Below are positions 34,539 to 45,348 of a stretch of DNA of 64,000 nt, piece by piece. The stretch is taken from assembly GCA_009702045.1 (NCBI GenBank), contig WLIV01000007.1:1-64000 (forward strand), in the 5' to 3' direction. The notes beneath the pieces were generated by a model. That model was not told the origin of the DNA and ran no database searches. It worked only from the letters and a program-made list of their open reading frames with translations. Position 1 is the stretch's first letter. Each line of letters starts with the position of its first letter. Origin of the DNA: Actinomycetota bacterium. Lineage in GTDB: Bacteria; Actinomycetota; Acidimicrobiia; Acidimicrobiales; Ilumatobacteraceae. Made by a program: the position numbers and the translations under genes.

Positions 34539-35789
34539 GTGGCCCTGATTGTGCAGAAGTACGGCGGTACATCCGTCGCCGACCCGGATCGAATGCGCGC
34601 TGTCGCCGAGCATGTGGAGTTCACCAAGCGGCACGGCAACGACGTCGTGGTGGTCGTGAGCGCGATGGGCAAGTACACCGACAACCTCATCAAGTTGGCC
34701 AACGACGTCAGCGCGACGCAGCCCGGCCGCGAGATGGACATGCTGCTCACCACCGGTGAGCGCATCAGCATGGCGCTGCTCTGCATGGCGCTCGCCGATC
34801 GCGGCGTCGAGGCGGTCAGCTTCACCGGCAGCCAGGTGGGAATCATCACCGACACGGTGCACACCAAGGCCAAGATTCTCGAGGTCAAGGGCGACCGAGT
34901 CCGTGCGGCCCTCGCCGACGGCAAGGTCTGCGTGGTCGCCGGATTCCAAGGTGTCAGCACCGCCAACGAGATCACTACGCTCGGCCGTGGCGGCAGCGAC
35001 ACCACCGCCGTCGCGCTCGCGGCTGCGCTGAACGCCGACAGCTGCGAGATCTACACCGACGTCACCGGTGTGTTCACTGCCGATCCGCGCATCGTGCCGC
35101 AGGCGCGCAAGCTGCCTCACGTCAACTTCGACGAGATGCTCGAGATGGCAGGGTCGGGCAGCAAGGTGCTCGCGCTGCGCAGCGTGGAGTTCGCCCGCAA
35201 TCACAACGTCCCCATCCAAGTGCGCTCCAGCTTTACCTGGGAGCCGGGCACTTGGGTCACGTCACAGGAGCCGAAAATGGAAGATCCGATCATCTCCGGC
35301 GTCGTCACCGACACCAGCGAGTCGAAGGTCACCGTCGTGGCCGTCCCCGACCGACCCGGCATCTCCGCAGCGCTGTTCGAGCCACTGGCCGCGGCCAACG
35401 TGAACGTCGACATGATTGTGCAGAACACGTCGCACGACGGCACCACCGACATCAGCTTCACGATGCCCAAGGCCGACCGTGTCGCCGCCAGCGAGATCGT
35501 CGAGCGGGTCGCCAAGGAGATCGGCGCTGCTGGCGTCGAGCACCAGGCCGATATCGCCAAGATCAGCCTCGTCGGCGCCGGTATGAAGACCAGCCCCGGC
35601 GTCGCCGCCAAGATGTTCCGCACCCTCGCCGACGAAGGTGTCAACATCGAGATGATCAGCACCAGCACGATCCGCATCAGCGTGGTCACCGCCGCCAGCG
35701 ATCTCGAGCGGGCGGCGCGGGCCCTGCATACAGCGTTCGGCCTCGACTCGGGTCAGGCCTATTCGGCCCCGCTGCCCGAGCGCAAGTAA
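34539..35789 (+). CDS. lysC: Aspartate kinase
   Basis: First step of the aspartate pathway (Lys, Thr, Met, diaminopimelate). The 416-aa protein has the kinase start [29 protein letters not shown] and the segment [16 protein letters not shown], followed by two ACT domains (from about 265) for feedback control. Start GTG; a TAGCCT box lies at 34524-34529 (9 nt). In many actinobacteria a second start inside lysC makes a separate beta subunit; I did not find a clear one. asd follows after a methyltransferase gene. Confidence 0.96.
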   Translation: MALIVQKYGGTSVADPDRMRAVAEHVEFTKRHGNDVVVVVSAMGKYTDNLIKLANDVSATQPGREMDMLLTTGERISMALLCMALADRGVEAVSFTGSQVGIITDTVHTKAKILEVKGDRVRAALADGKVCVVAGFQGVSTANEITTLGRGGSDTTAVALAAALNADSCEIYTDVTGVFTADPRIVPQARKLPHVNFDEMLEMAGSGSKVLALRSVEFARNHNVPIQVRSSFTWEPGTWVTSQEPKMEDPIISGVVTDTSESKVTVVAVPDRPGISAALFEPLAAANVNVDMIVQNTSHDGTTDISFTMPKADRVAASEIVERVAKEIGAAGVEHQADIAKISLVGAGMKTSPGVAAKMFRTLADEGVNIEMISTSTIRISVVTAASDLERAARALHTAFGLDSGQAYSAPLPERK

Positions 35790-35848
35790 CCGATATCACT
35801 TGCTGATTCTCCGAATCGAGCGGCGATGCCTGCCAGACTGACGTTCTC

Positions 35849-37757
<1,909 letters not shown>

Positions 37758-37769
37758 GCAGCGCTGCCC

Positions 37770-38051
37770 ATGGACCTCGCCGAACTGCAGGATGTCATCG
37801 AGCGCACCTTCGGCGAGCGCGACCGCGCTCGCGGGGTGGCGCCCACGGTGGCGTGGCTGGCCGAAGAGGTCGGCGAGCTGGCGCAGGCTGTGCGCAAGGG
37901 CACCCACGAACAACAGGTGCACGAGTTCGGCGATGTGATCGCCTGGGTGGCCACGCTCGCCAACCAAATGGGTGTCGACCTCACCGAGGCAGTGCAGCGC
38001 TATGCCGCCGGCTGCCCGCGCTGCGCCTCGCTGCCCTGCGCCTGCGCCTGA
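37770..38051 (+). CDS. MazG-like nucleotide pyrophosphohydrolase
   Basis: A 93-aa all-alpha NTP pyrophosphatase. The metal-binding acids are in WLAEEVGELAQAV and EFGDVIAWVATL. The C-terminus carries four Cys (GCPRCASLPCAC), an extra feature that could bind zinc. It lies 12 bp after asd and likely cotranscribes. Members hydrolyse non-canonical or excess NTPs; the substrate is not evident. Confidence 0.85.
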   Translation: MDLAELQDVIERTFGERDRARGVAPTVAWLAEEVGELAQAVRKGTHEQQVHEFGDVIAWVATLANQMGVDLTEAVQRYAAGCPRCASLPCACA

Positions 38052-38060
38052 AAAACGAAG

Positions 38061-38098
38061 CAGCCGGCACTGCATCTCTTCAGATGCGGTACCGGCTG
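38061..38098 (-). terminator. Rho-independent terminator of tRNA-Pro
   Basis: CAGCCGG, a 2-nt bulge, CTGCATCT, CTTC loop, AGATGCGG, a 2-nt bulge, CCGGCTG. On the minus strand it is followed by CTTCGTTTTTC, a U-tract, and it sits just downstream of the tRNA; on the plus strand no U-tract follows. Confidence 0.8.
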
Positions 38099-38100
38099 AC

Positions 38101-38178
38101 TGGTCGGGGTGAGAAGATTTGAACTTCCGGCCTCCACGTCCCGAACGTGGCGCGCTAACCAAGCTGCGCTACACCCCG
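38101..38178 (-). tRNA. tRNA-Pro (anticodon CGG), CCA encoded
   Basis: Minus-strand sequence starts CGGGGTGTAGCGCAGC and ends TCACCCCG-A-CCA: a perfect 7-bp acceptor stem. The anticodon arm is CCACG-TTCGGGA-CGTGG, giving anticodon CGG (codon CCG). The T-arm contains the GTTCAAATC loop. The 3' CCA is present in the DNA. Confidence 0.93.
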
Positions 38179-38193
38179 TAGCAAACCACGATG

Positions 38194-38601
38194 TTACCCG
38201 GCGACGGGTGCCTCTTCCTCAATGGATTCCGCGACCGGCGGGTTCAGCACGTCGCGAACGGCCTTCTTCAGGGCCAACGGGGTGAACGGTTTCACCAGGT
38301 AGGCATCGGCCGCAGAACGACGGGCGAGGTGCACATCGGCCTGGCGATCCAGCAGCATCAGCACCTTGACGGTGGGCAGCGCGCCCGAACTCTCGTCGAG
38401 GCGCAGATCCATGGTGACGGCCATACCGCCCTTGGAACCGATCTGTAGATCGAGCACCACCAGGTCGGGGGTGCGTTCGGCGACGAGATCGCTGATCAGG
38501 CGGCCCTCACGGCAGATGGTGAACGAAGTGTTGGGCCCGCTGAGCGCATCGGTGACGGAGCTCACGACATGGTCGGCATCGGTGGCGACGAGAATGTGCA
38601 C
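38194..38601 (-). CDS. Single-domain response regulator (receiver-like)
   Basis: A 135-aa CheY-like protein. Elements: HILVATDADHVVSSV, the phospho-site strand VVLDLQIGSKGG (Asp), and the Lys in AYLVKPFTPLALKK. The acidic pocket is weakened (ATDAD instead of DDE). There is no output domain; the C-terminus is an acidic tail (ESIEEEAPVAG). Start GTG 38601 lies 8 nt after TAACGT (38615-38610). The partner kinase is not in the window. Confidence 0.82.
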   Translation of the reverse strand: MHILVATDADHVVSSVTDALSGPNTSFTICREGRLISDLVAERTPDLVVLDLQIGSKGGMAVTMDLRLDESSGALPTVKVLMLLDRQADVHLARRSAADAYLVKPFTPLALKKAVRDVLNPPVAESIEEEAPVAG

Positions 38602-38625
38602 GAGGAAGGACGTTAGCAACTGACC

Positions 38626-39693
38626 TCAGTCGAACAACAACGTGCGGATAGTGGCCAACGCATCGAGCGTGTGTACATCGCCGGGCAGGGTGGGCACCCA
38701 GGTCGTGTGCACATCCTGCGGCACCCCCGTGGTGGACAGCAGGGCAGCGGCCTGATGCCGCTCTGTGGCAGCGTTGGCCCGTAGCTCGACCAGGTTGTCG
38801 TAGAGCGTGGCCAGCGCAACAGCCGTGGGCCGCTTGGCGGGTGGCGCACCGAACTCGGGGGTGCAGCGGTTCACCACGATGGCCGCCACCTCCAAATCGG
38901 TCTGGTGCAGTCGCTCGGCGAAGTAGCGGGCCTCCTCGATCGTGTCCTCCCGTGGCGAGGCGACGAGCACGAAGCGGGTGACGTCGCTGTGCAGCAGGGC
39001 CATCACATCCTCGGCCCGTGAACGGAACCCGGTCTCCATGCCGGCGAACGCCTGGAAGAAGGCGACAGCGTCGGCCAACACGTCGCCGCCGACGACCTTG
39101 CCGATGGTGCGCAAGAGCGGCTGCGTGGCGATGTTCAGCACCTTCAAGCCACGGCGGGTCGGCATCATCAGCAGCTTGAACAACGGGTGGTCGATGAATC
39201 GCGAAATGGTTCCGGGGGCATCAAGGAAGTCGAGCGCGCTGCGGGTGGGCGGGGTGTCGACGATGACCAGATCGAAGCGCGGATCGAGGTGCAGGGCATG
39301 GAGCCGTTCCGCAGCCATGTACTCCTGGGTGCCGCTCAGCGAGCCGGCCACGTTGCGGTAGAAGCCGTTGGCCAGGATGCGTTCGGCCTGCTCGGCGTCG
39401 GCCGCGTTGGAGCGCACCAACCCGTCGAACGTGGTGGCCGTGTCCAGCATCAGCGCCCACAGCTCGCCGCTGCCGGGCACGGCGAGGCGAAGCGGATCGT
39501 TGCCCAACCCACCGGGCACGCCCAGCGCGTCGGCCAGCCGTTTCGCCGGGTCGATGGTGATGACGACGGCCCGACGGCCGCTGCGGGCAGCCTCCAGACC
39601 GAGTGCCGCAGCAGTGGTGGTCTTGCCCACACCCCCGGAACCGCAGCAGATCACGACCTCGGCGGCGGCGAGATGTGCCGCAAGCGTGGTCAT
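38626..39693 (-). CDS. ArsA/GET3-like ATPase (second of a pair)
   Basis: A 355-aa P-loop ATPase with Walker A GSGGVGKTTTAAAL, switch region TIDPAKRLADAL and VIVDTPPTRSALDFLD. It matches the anion-transporting ATPase family; tandem ArsA-like ATPases of this kind occur in Actinobacteria (Rv3679-Rv3680 type, called BagA/BagB). It overlaps the upstream partner by 4 bp. There are no neighbouring arsenic genes, so arsenite transport is unlikely. Confidence 0.85.
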   Translation of the reverse strand: MTTLAAHLAAAEVVICCGSGGVGKTTTAAALGLEAARSGRRAVVITIDPAKRLADALGVPGGLGNDPLRLAVPGSGELWALMLDTATTFDGLVRSNAADAEQAERILANGFYRNVAGSLSGTQEYMAAERLHALHLDPRFDLVIVDTPPTRSALDFLDAPGTISRFIDHPLFKLLMMPTRRGLKVLNIATQPLLRTIGKVVGGDVLADAVAFFQAFAGMETGFRSRAEDVMALLHSDVTRFVLVASPREDTIEEARYFAERLHQTDLEVAAIVVNRCTPEFGAPPAKRPTAVALATLYDNLVELRANAATERHQAAALLSTTGVPQDVHTTWVPTLPGDVHTLDALATIRTLLFD

Positions 39694-40547
39694 CGCGGGT
39701 CCAGTTCATCGGCCAGTGCCTCGACGGACGCGGGATCGAGGCGGGCCCCCGGAACGTGCGACAGCGCAATCTGGGGCAGCGCCAGCATCTCGCCGAGATC
39801 GCGGCATGCCGCCTGGTGCAACAGCCGACGAGCAGTGCGGAACTCGGCAGCCAGCCGCATCGGGCTGCCGTTCGGCGCGGCGTCGGCGGGCAGCGCCGGT
39901 CCCGCATCGACACCGTTCACCACGATCGGGCCGAGGTGCACACCCACCCGATCCTCCACAGCGAATGCGGTCTCGACGGCCTCGTTCATCGGGGTGGTCT
40001 CTGGCAGCGTGACCAGAATCACCTGGCAGCGAGCGGGATCGGCCAGCATCGCTGCGGCCTCGACTGCCTGGGAGTTGATCGGTCCGCTGCGCATGGTGGT
40101 GCGCATGCTCTTGGCCGACATCAGCAGTGTGATTGCGTGGCCGGCGGCCGGCCCATCGACGAGCACCAGGTCGTAACGGCCGCTCTGCTCCAGTTGGCGG
40201 ATCTTGCCGAGCACGAGGATGTCGTCGATTCCGGGTGAGGCGGTGGCCACCACGTCGATGATCCCGCTGGATGCGAGCCTCTTGGTGACCAACGACAGGC
40301 CATGTGTGTCGAGGTACTCGGCCAGGGCGGCAGTGGCGGACAGATGCAGCACCTCCACGTCCGGGAGCAGGCGGGAGAGCGCAGGCTTGCCGTCGAGTTC
40401 GATCACCAGCACACGAAGTCCTCGACGGATTGCCGCACGCGCCAGAACGGCGGTTACCGTGGTCTTCCCGACTCCACCCTTGCCGGCCACTATGGCCACG
40501 GTGGAGTCGGTGAGGAACTGCAGCGGATCAACGCGCTTCGGAGGCAC
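39690..40547 (-). CDS. ArsA/GET3-like ATPase (first of a pair)
   Basis: A 285-aa partner with Walker A GKGGVGKTTVTAVLAR and VLVDGPAAGHAI as switch II. It is shorter than its neighbour and probably forms a hetero-complex with it. Start GTG 40547 follows TAGTCT (40561-40556) by 8 nt, suggesting a leaderless mRNA. The start is only 2 bp from the divergent GTG of the NfeD-type gene, so each promoter region lies in the other gene's coding sequence. Confidence 0.85.
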   Translation of the reverse strand: MPPKRVDPLQFLTDSTVAIVAGKGGVGKTTVTAVLARAAIRRGLRVLVIELDGKPALSRLLPDVEVLHLSATAALAEYLDTHGLSLVTKRLASSGIIDVVATASPGIDDILVLGKIRQLEQSGRYDLVLVDGPAAGHAITLLMSAKSMRTTMRSGPINSQAVEAAAMLADPARCQVILVTLPETTPMNEAVETAFAVEDRVGVHLGPIVVNGVDAGPALPADAAPNGSPMRLAAEFRTARRLLHQAACRDLGEMLALPQIALSHVPGARLDPASVEALADELDPR

Positions 40548-40549
40548 TT

Positions 40550-41911
40550 GTGCGCAGACTAGCGATCACTCTTCTCGTAGGCCCCCTCGTGGGGCTAGCA
40601 GGGTTGTCGCTGCTGTCATCCCCAGTGCGGGCCCAGGGCGCTCCCACCGCCGATGCGGCCGCCGATCTGGCACCCGTGGACGTGTTGCAGGTCTCGGGTC
40701 TGTTCGACGAGGTGACGGTGCAGTCGATCGAGGATGCCATCGACTCCTCCACGGCAAAGGGTTCGCAGGCGCTGATTCTGCAGCTCAACACCGGCGGCGC
40801 AGTGGTCGACACAGCCACCATGCGGCAGTTGCTGCAGAAAGTGGCCGACGCCAAGATCGCGATCGGCATCTGGGTGGGTCCGTCACGCGACGCCCGTGCC
40901 TATGGAACTCCGGCGCAACTGTTCGGCGTGGCTGATGTGACGGCGATGGTGGCCGGTAGCCGAATCGGACACACCGGCGATCTGATCACGCTCGACGGCG
41001 CCACAGTCGACCTCGGTGCTGGAGTCGACACGCTGCGCAACGGCTCGATGTCGTTCGGCGAGGCCCGCCGCACGGGCGTGCTGAAGCTGGACACCACCGA
41101 CGAAGGTGTGCCCACCGTGCGCAGCATGGTGCTGGCAATGGATGGTGTGCAGCTCCAGGACGGCACCGTGTTGAACACGGTCGCCGAAGAGTTGAACGAC
41201 AAGGGCCAGACGCAGAAGGTCGCGACGCTGGTGCGCTTCTCCGGCCTCGGCCTGATCGAGGAGATGTTCCACACGGTGGCCAGCCCGCCGATGGCCTACC
41301 TGTTCCTGGTCATCGGCCTGTGCCTGTTGATCTTCGAGTTCTTCACCGCCGGCGTCGGCGTGGCCGGTGTCGTCGGCGCAGTGCTGACGGTGCTCGGTTG
41401 CTACGGCCTTGCTGCTCTCCCCACCCGCCCCGTTGCGGTGGCGTTGCTCATCGTCGCGCTGATCGCCTTCGCGATCGACGTCCAGGTGGGTATCCCACGG
41501 CTCTGGACCGGTGTGGGAACCGCGCTGTTCGTGCTCGGTTCCTGGTTCCTCTACTCACCACTGCCGGGGAACGATCTGCGCCTCGGTTGGCTCACGTTGT
41601 TCGTCGGTATCAGCGGTGTGTTGCTGACGTTCGTGGTGGGTATGCCATCGATGGTGCGCACGCGTTTCGCAACGCCCACCATCGGCCGCGACTGGATGAT
41701 CGGCTCGATCGGCCTTGCGGTTGGCGCGATCGACCCCGAGGGAGTCGCCCAGGTGGGCGAAGCGAAGTGGCGTGCACGCACGAACCGCGCCACCCCGCTG
41801 GCTGCCGGTGCCGAGTTGCGAGTGATCGCGATCGATGGTGTGACGCTGGAGGTCGAGCCGGTTGAGGGTGCTGCTCGCGACTACCGCGAGCGTCGCCCCA
41901 AGGACGAGTAG
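40550..41911 (+). CDS. NfeD-type membrane-bound ClpP-class protease/scaffold
   Basis: A 453-aa protein: signal peptide (LAITLLVGPLVGLAGLSLLSSPVRAQG), a ClpP/crotonase-like domain (residues 40-230), four membrane segments (about 245-360), and a C-terminal NfeD OB-fold (about 385-445). The stretch IGIWVGPSRDARAYGTPAQL holds the Ser expected as nucleophile. Family members cut membrane-protein C-termini or work with stomatins. Start GTG 40550 has GGAGG at 40540-40544, inside the divergent ATPase gene. Confidence 0.85.
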   Translation: MRRLAITLLVGPLVGLAGLSLLSSPVRAQGAPTADAAADLAPVDVLQVSGLFDEVTVQSIEDAIDSSTAKGSQALILQLNTGGAVVDTATMRQLLQKVADAKIAIGIWVGPSRDARAYGTPAQLFGVADVTAMVAGSRIGHTGDLITLDGATVDLGAGVDTLRNGSMSFGEARRTGVLKLDTTDEGVPTVRSMVLAMDGVQLQDGTVLNTVAEELNDKGQTQKVATLVRFSGLGLIEEMFHTVASPPMAYLFLVIGLCLLIFEFFTAGVGVAGVVGAVLTVLGCYGLAALPTRPVAVALLIVALIAFAIDVQVGIPRLWTGVGTALFVLGSWFLYSPLPGNDLRLGWLTLFVGISGVLLTFVVGMPSMVRTRFATPTIGRDWMIGSIGLAVGAIDPEGVAQVGEAKWRARTNRATPLAAGAELRVIAIDGVTLEVEPVEGAARDYRERRPKDE

Positions 41912-41916
41912 CCGCC

Positions 41917-42807
41917 ATGGTTCCCGTGGTCGATCGGCGCACGTTCGTGCAAGGTCGTACCGCAACCTACGGGGTGGCGGGCGAAGGGATGCCTGTCGTG
42001 CTGCTGCACGGGTGGGCACTCGGTCAACACACGTATCGCGATGTCATCAGCACGATCGCGGAACAGGGCTGCCGCGTCATCGCCCCGGCGCTGCCGGGTT
42101 TCGGTGGGAGTGCCGACCTGCCGGGCGACTCGTTCTCGTTGCGCGGGTATGCCCTGTGGGTGGCCGAGCTGCTCGACACGATCGGTATCGATGAACCGGT
42201 GGTCATGCTGGGCCACTCGTTCGGCGGTGGGGTGGCGGTGCGCTTCGCTCACGACCATCGCGACCGTGTGCGCAGCCTGGTGCTGGTGAACTCGATCGGC
42301 GGGTCCGCGTGGAAGAGTGGGCGCGGTCTGCGCAGCATCGCCGAGCGCCCGCTGTGGGACTGGGGTCTGCACTTCCCCAGCGACGTGTGGCCCATCCGTC
42401 AGGCGACCCGCGTGCTGCCGGTCGTGGTGGAAGACCTGTTGCCCAACCTGCTGCGCAACCCGCGGGCGATCGTCAAGGTGGCCAACCTGGCGCGCCGCGC
42501 CGACCTGCGCAATGAGCTGGAGTCGCTACGCAACGCCGGCCTGCCGATCAGCATCCTGTGGGGCACCCGCGACGGCATCATCCCGCGTGAGTCGTTTGAG
42601 GCGTTGTGTGTCGCGTCCGGTGTGCAGGGCACCATCGTCGAGGGTTCGCACAGCTGGCTACTGGCCGACCCGGCCAAGTTCGGCGAGGTCATCACCAACG
42701 ATGTGCGCGTCGCTAAGGCCGCCCGCGAGCTTGAACAGCAGGCGCCGCCGCTCAAGCGCAAGGGCCTGCGCCGCGTGCAGACCCTCGCCCGCCGCCCCAC
42801 CGCCTGA
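41917..42807 (+). CDS. Alpha/beta hydrolase
   Basis: A 296-aa hydrolase: oxyanion segment VVLLHGWALG, nucleophile elbow GHSFGGG (Ser near 107), a lid region (about 130-200), acid in ILWGTRDGIIP and the catalytic His in EGSHSWLL. The substrate is unknown; it resembles esterases/epoxide hydrolase-like proteins. It begins 5 bp after the NfeD-type gene, so they may be cotranscribed. Confidence 0.88.
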   Translation: MVPVVDRRTFVQGRTATYGVAGEGMPVVLLHGWALGQHTYRDVISTIAEQGCRVIAPALPGFGGSADLPGDSFSLRGYALWVAELLDTIGIDEPVVMLGHSFGGGVAVRFAHDHRDRVRSLVLVNSIGGSAWKSGRGLRSIAERPLWDWGLHFPSDVWPIRQATRVLPVVVEDLLPNLLRNPRAIVKVANLARRADLRNELESLRNAGLPISILWGTRDGIIPRESFEALCVASGVQGTIVEGSHSWLLADPAKFGEVITNDVRVAKAARELEQQAPPLKRKGLRRVQTLARRPTA

Positions 42808-42812
42808 CCTTT

Positions 42813-42910
42813 CGAGTGGGTGGTGACACCCGGGGTGTCACGTCCCACTCGTGTGCGCATGTGGCACTCGGGCCGGCGGCGTGGCACTCGGGCCGGCGGC
42901 CTGGCACTCG
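42813..42910. repeat. Dispersed repeat family A, copy 2
   Basis: CGAGTGGG, the perfect palindrome TGACACCCGGGGTGTCA (42824-42840), the inverse arm CCCACTCG, then a 20-bp unit (GTGGCACTCGGGCCGGCGGC) twice exactly at 42861-42880 and 42881-42900, and a third partial copy at 42901-42910. It fills the gap between the hydrolase and dut. The tandem part runs to within 25 bp of the dut start. Confidence 0.8.
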
Positions 42911-42931
42911 TACACTCAGGGGGTGCTGCCG

Positions 42932-43360
42932 GTGCCGATCGTCCGTCTCGACCTTGAACTGCCGTTGCCGAGCTACGCCCATCCGGGCGACGCGGGCCTC
43001 GACCTGCGGGCGCGTGACAGCGGTGTGGTGCCGCCGGCCGGCGGTCGTCTGCTGATGCCCACGGGGATCAGCATCGCGATCCCGCTCGGCTACGCCGGGT
43101 TCGTGCTGCCCCGCAGTGGCAACGCGCTCAAGCACGGCGTCACCGTCGCCAACGCCCCTGGGCTGATCGACTCTGCCTACCGCGGCGAGATCAAGGTGGT
43201 GCTGCTGAACACCGACCCGCACGAGCCGTTCCACATCCACCGTGGCGACCGCATCGCGCAACTCGTGCTGCAGCGCGTCGAGGAAGTGCAGTGGCACGAG
43301 GTGGAGTCGCTGGACGGCGACGATCGCGGCGGCGGCTTCGGCCACACCGGCACGGCCTGA
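42932..43360 (+). CDS. dut: dUTP diphosphatase
   Basis: Trimeric dUTPase removing dUTP and supplying dUMP. The five motifs are present: GDAGLDLRA, PRSGNA, NAPGLIDSAYRGEIKVVL, RGDRIAQLVL and RGGGFGHTGT. Start GTG 42932 gives 142 aa and has AGGGGG at 8-bp spacing; a GTG 9 bp upstream is possible. A longer in-frame extension is translated repeat DNA and rejected. Confidence 0.94.
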   Translation: MPIVRLDLELPLPSYAHPGDAGLDLRARDSGVVPPAGGRLLMPTGISIAIPLGYAGFVLPRSGNALKHGVTVANAPGLIDSAYRGEIKVVLLNTDPHEPFHIHRGDRIAQLVLQRVEEVQWHEVESLDGDDRGGGFGHTGTA

Positions 43361-43399
43361 CCGGCCCGACTACGGCCCGCCAGCCTGTCGAGTTCCGGT

Positions 43400-43474
43400 C
43401 TGGGAAGGATCAGTTTCGGATTCCGGGACCGAGCCTTCCCAGAAGCTGAGCTGGGACGATTCCTTCCCAGAAAC
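43400..43474 (+). repeat. Dispersed repeat family B, copy 2
   Basis: CTGGGAAGG (43400-43408) and CCTTCCCAG (43434-43442) are perfect 9-bp inverted arms around a 25-nt loop containing CCGGGAC. Then AAGCTGA, GGGACGATTCCT and another TTCCCAG. Compared with 25721-25794 the loop and tail are alike, while the arms have changed in compensating fashion. It lies between convergent dut and the NUDIX gene. Confidence 0.65.
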
Positions 43475-43490
43475 CGGCGGCCGCCGAGCG

Positions 43491-44213
43491 CTACTTCCAG
43501 GCGAAGACGGGCTGCTCGAACTCGTTGACGCGGCGGCCGATCTCGCCATCGAGGGCGACCCAGCGGAACTGCACCAGCACGGCGCCGGTGGGTGCGTGGA
43601 TCAGATCGCCGCCGAGGGGCACCTGCACCACGGGACGGTCGCTCTCGGGGATGGTGATGAACTTCGGCGAGTCGTCGCGCTGTAGGTGATGGCAGCCGAT
43701 GCGGTACACGTGGGCGACCTCGGCGGGGTCGGGCAGCAGCACGACATCGCCGCCGGCCCACAGCACCACTGGGGTCATGATGTACCCCGAGCGGGTGACG
43801 TAGTCGTCGAGGCGGCCGAGTACTGCCGACTCGGGGAGGTCGAGGCCGAGCTCCTCATGCAGCTCACGCCGAGCGGTGTCCTCGGGCGTCTCGCCCGGGT
43901 CCATCCGCCCACCCGGCAATGCCCACTGGCCACCATGGCTGTTCAACTTGGCGGCACGTCGGCACAGCAGGAATGCGGCGCCGCCGGACACGTCGGTCAT
44001 CGCCCCGGTGAGACCGGTGATGTCACCCGGCACCACCTTCATCTGCTCTGCGCTGAACGCGCCCGGGTCGTATGGGTCGGCACCGGGTTCGCTGGGCACC
44101 ACCACGATCGCGACGGCGGCACGCTTGTGGCCGGTGTGGTCGGCCTCGAGCAACGTGTGCTCGGCCAAGTGGCGGCGCATGCGATCGCGCAATGCATCGT
44201 CGTGGGGGATCAT
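43491..44213 (-). CDS. NUDIX hydrolase (CoA-pyrophosphatase-like)
   Basis: A 240-aa protein with a Nudix box GGRMDPGETPEDTARRELHEELG and the region preceding it (NSHGGQWALPGGR) as in NudL/NUDT7-type CoA diphosphatases. An insertion near 55-75 (SAEQMKVVPGDITGL) is unfamiliar. The start ATG 44213 is 13 bp from the divergent hydroxylase-family gene, so promoter elements overlap. Confidence 0.88.
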   Translation of the reverse strand: MIPHDDALRDRMRRHLAEHTLLEADHTGHKRAAVAIVVVPSEPGADPYDPGAFSAEQMKVVPGDITGLTGAMTDVSGGAAFLLCRRAAKLNSHGGQWALPGGRMDPGETPEDTARRELHEELGLDLPESAVLGRLDDYVTRSGYIMTPVVLWAGGDVVLLPDPAEVAHVYRIGCHHLQRDDSPKFITIPESDRPVVQVPLGGDLIHAPTGAVLVQFRWVALDGEIGRRVNEFEQPVFAWK

Positions 44214-44226
44214 CGTGACGCACCCT

Positions 44227-45348
44227 ATGCGCCAGACTATGGAGATGGTCGATCTCTCGGTGGCGGTGACCCCTCTGTACTACGGCTCGATGGCGTGGGA
44301 GAAGCGCGCGCTCGAGCGACGAGCGGCCCTCGAAGGTCCCAGCACGGCCGACTATCTCATGCCCGACTCGAAGACCAGCCTGGCGTTCGGCGCGCTCAGC
44401 CTCACCACTCCGATCACGGCGGCACTGGCCGCGTACGCGGTGCCGTTCAAGGTGGGCAAGCGCAGCGGGCGCGTTGGCAAGGTGGTGCTCGGCGTGGCCG
44501 TTACCGCAGCGGCCGTCACCACCGTGGCCGACTACCTGGCCCGTACCGCCGATACACGCAGCGAGGCCGGTCGCAGCGCGAAGGCGAAGGCGCGCAAGGT
44601 TGCAGCGGTCGGCGGCGTCGCGGCCGTCGTCGCCGGTGGCGTGGTGCTCACGGCCGCGACGGCCGCGCTCACCAGCGCCACCCGCTTCTGGCGCAAGGGT
44701 CAGGCCCGCGACCTCGGCAACGGTGTGGTGCCGTGGGCACTGTCGATGGTGTGGTGGGATCTCGCGTACTACTGGAACCATCGTTTCCAACACGAGATCC
44801 GCGCGATGTGGGCGATCCACGTCGTGCACCACAGCAGTGAGCACTACAACCTCTCCACAGCGCTACGTCAGCCCGTTGCCGGTGCCTTCGGCGTGTGGGT
44901 GCCGTACGGCCTGCCCGCTGCGGTCGGTGTGCGCCCCTCGATCATCGAGACGTCACGCGCGCTGAATCTGATCTACCAGTACTGGATCCACACCGACATG
45001 GTGAAGTCGTTGGGTGCCGGCGAAGCGGTGCTGAACACGCCGTCACATCATCGGGTTCATCATGGGCGCAACAAGCGGTACATCGACCGCAACCATGCCG
45101 GCATCCTCATCATCTGGGACCGGATGTTCGGCACGTTCACGCGCGAGGAGCGCGATGTCGAGCCGGTGGTGTATGGCCTCACCACGAACGTGGAGTCCTA
45201 CAACCTGTGGACCGTGGCGACGCACGAGTACCGCGACATGTTCCGCGAGGTCGCCCGCAGCACCAACTGGCGCGACCGGCTCGGCTTCGTGCTACGCAGC
45301 CCCGGCTGGGCCTACCGCCGTCGCCAGGAACTCGCTGCCGAGCAGTGA
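44227..45348 (+). CDS. Fatty-acid hydroxylase/sterol desaturase family membrane protein
   Basis: Di-iron membrane oxygenase. Histidine clusters: WNHRFQHE, HVVHHSSEHYN and the later HHRVHHGRN, plus an intervening HTDMVK. The 373-aa protein has two or more N-terminal membrane segments separated by a long Lys/Arg-rich, Ala-rich insert (about 80-150) not usual for the family. The substrate (lipid, sterol or carotenoid) is not evident. Three in-frame ATGs (44227, 44239, 44245) are possible. The 3' end overlaps the convergent hydrolase by 57 bp. Confidence 0.85.
   Translation: MRQTMEMVDLSVAVTPLYYGSMAWEKRALERRAALEGPSTADYLMPDSKTSLAFGALSLTTPITAALAAYAVPFKVGKRSGRVGKVVLGVAVTAAAVTTVADYLARTADTRSEAGRSAKAKARKVAAVGGVAAVVAGGVVLTAATAALTSATRFWRKGQARDLGNGVVPWALSMVWWDLAYYWNHRFQHEIRAMWAIHVVHHSSEHYNLSTALRQPVAGAFGVWVPYGLPAAVGVRPSIIETSRALNLIYQYWIHTDMVKSLGAGEAVLNTPSHHRVHHGRNKRYIDRNHAGILIIWDRMFGTFTREERDVEPVVYGLTTNVESYNLWTVATHEYRDMFREVARSTNWRDRLGFVLRSPGWAYRRRQELAAEQ

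Noticed and set aside
38061-38098. Hairpin after the MazG-like gene as its terminator
   Set aside because: The U-tract lies only on the minus-strand side, so it serves the tRNA-Pro transcript rather than the plus-strand gene.
39690-40547. Arsenite efflux ATPase function for the ArsA-like pair
   Set aside because: No arsB/acr3, arsR or arsC nearby, and paired ArsA-like ATPases with non-arsenic roles are known in Actinobacteria.
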